Of a DNA stretch of 12,799 bases, positions 12,066-12,799 are shown piece after piece; positions within the stretch are counted from its first letter, which is position 1, and every line of letters begins with the position of its first letter. This DNA comes from an uncultured bacterium. GTDB lineage: Bacteria > Bacteroidota > Bacteroidia > Bacteroidales > Bacteroidaceae. Position numbers and translations under genes: made by a program. The stretch spans positions 1 to 12,799 of the forward strand of contig CAJMMQ010000031.1 in assembly GCA_905214625.1 (NCBI GenBank). Direction: 5' to 3'. The notes beneath the pieces were generated by a model that saw nothing but the letters and a program-made list of their open reading frames with translations, was not told the origin of the DNA and ran no database searches.

Positions 12066-12716
12066 ATGGAAACTTTATTGCCTTACGCACTGTTGTGTCT
12101 TACCTCAATCTTCACGCTTGCCAACCCGCTTGGCACCATGCCCGTGTTTCTTACCATGACGCAGGGCATGAGCGAAGAGCAGCGCCAGTCTATTGTGAAA
12201 CGCGCCACCATAACGGCGTTTATCATCCTCATCGTGTTCACATTTGCAGGCCAGTTTATCTTTATGTTCTTCGGCATATCCACCAACGGTTTCCGCATTG
12301 CCGGCGGCGTGATAATATTCAAGATTGGCTACGACATGCTTCAGGCGCGATATACGCACGTAAAGCTTAATTCTGACGAGATAAAGACTTATGCCAACGA
12401 CATATCTATAACGCCGCTGGGCATACCCATGCTCTGCGGTCCGGGCGCGATAGCCAACACCATAGTGCTGATGAGCGACGCTCACACAATAACGATGAAG
12501 GGCATACTCATCGGCTCAATAGCCTTTATCTACGTGCTTACATACTTTATCCTGCGCGCCTCCACGCGTCTTGTCGGCGTGCTGGGCGAGACGGGCAACA
12601 ACGTTATGATGCGCCTCATGGGTCTTCTGCTTATGGTAATTGCCGTAGAGTGTTTCGTCGGAGGCATGAAACCGATACTCATCGACATAATAAGTCAGGG
12701 CACGGCAGGTGCCTGA
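12066..12716 (+). CDS. MarC-family integral membrane protein
   Basis: The protein has 216 residues with about six hydrophobic segments spanning nearly the whole chain, the usual size and layout for the MarC/UPF0056 family. Family-typical stretches are visible: the N-terminal segment with ANPLGTMPVFL, the GFRIAGGVIIFKIGYDML helix, and ITPLGIPMLCGPGAIAN after a short cytoplasmic loop. MarC proteins sit in the inner membrane. The family was named from the E. coli marRAB region, but a role in multidrug resistance was later not supported and the transported substrate, if any, is unknown. The ATG at 12066 begins directly before the first membrane segment. It is divergent from the outer membrane protein gene, with 253 bases between the starts. 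No clear terminator is seen in the 83 bases that remain. Confidence 0.92.
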   Translation: METLLPYALLCLTSIFTLANPLGTMPVFLTMTQGMSEEQRQSIVKRATITAFIILIVFTFAGQFIFMFFGISTNGFRIAGGVIIFKIGYDMLQARYTHVKLNSDEIKTYANDISITPLGIPMLCGPGAIANTIVLMSDAHTITMKGILIGSIAFIYVLTYFILRASTRLVGVLGETGNNVMMRLMGLLLMVIAVECFVGGMKPILIDIISQGTAGA

Positions 12717-12799
12717 TAGCTCTGCTTGAGTTTGCCCGTGTGAACTTAATATATGCAGGGCAGTGTTTATAAAAATACGGTGGCGGCACAGTGAACATA
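12717..12799. other. Sequence after the MarC-family gene
   Basis: No gene or strong signal is seen. TGCCC near 12733 could pair with GGGCA near 12758 across a long loop, followed by AT-rich sequence. This is too weak to call a terminator. Confidence 0.3.

Overview
The window looks like a chromosomal segment of a Bacteroidales bacterium, most likely Prevotella or a close relative. Supporting signs are several copies of the Bacteroidetes -7 promoter element TAnnTTTG placed just upstream of genes, weak or absent Shine-Dalgarno sequences, a PorT-type outer membrane barrel, a TPR-containing sensor kinase and a hybrid kinase with a C-terminal HPt domain, all in GC-rich genes separated by AT-rich spacers. 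The assignment is from recognition, not from a database search.

Layout, left to right: the last 22 codons of an unidentified gene (1-69); a strong stem-loop terminator (223-282); a PurF-family protein whose phosphoribosyltransferase half looks intact but whose glutaminase active site is gone (441-1850); a long gene-poor stretch (1918-2494) holding a 22-bp-period repeat array and a cluster of TTCCACA boxes; a 52-residue secreted peptide (2495-2653) with a strong terminator; a hybrid histidine kinase (3068-5617); a periplasmic-TPR NarL-class sensor kinase (5760-7535) and its LuxR-type response regulator (7607-8290); a second 22-bp-period array (8364-8451); four exact 33-bp-period iteron-like repeats leading into an AAA/DUF4143 ATPase gene (8711-10057); an O6-alkylguanine-DNA alkyltransferase (10260-10769); a convergent outer membrane beta-barrel gene on the minus strand (11093-11812); and a divergent MarC-family membrane protein (12066-12716).

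Functionally, the centre is a signalling locus. The TPR kinase and LuxR regulator are almost certainly a cognate pair, with a promoter and a palindromic candidate operator between them. The upstream hybrid kinase carries its own receiver and HPt modules, so it probably feeds a phosphorelay whose final regulator may lie elsewhere. The other genes (nucleotide metabolism paralogue, DNA repair, envelope proteins) look like independent transcription units.

The most unusual material is between genes. There is a 4 x 33 bp direct-repeat array that runs into the ATPase promoter, two separate arrays of the same degenerate 22-bp unit, and a cluster of TTCCACA boxes with roughly helical spacing. No CRISPR array, insertion sequence, tRNA or rRNA was recognised.
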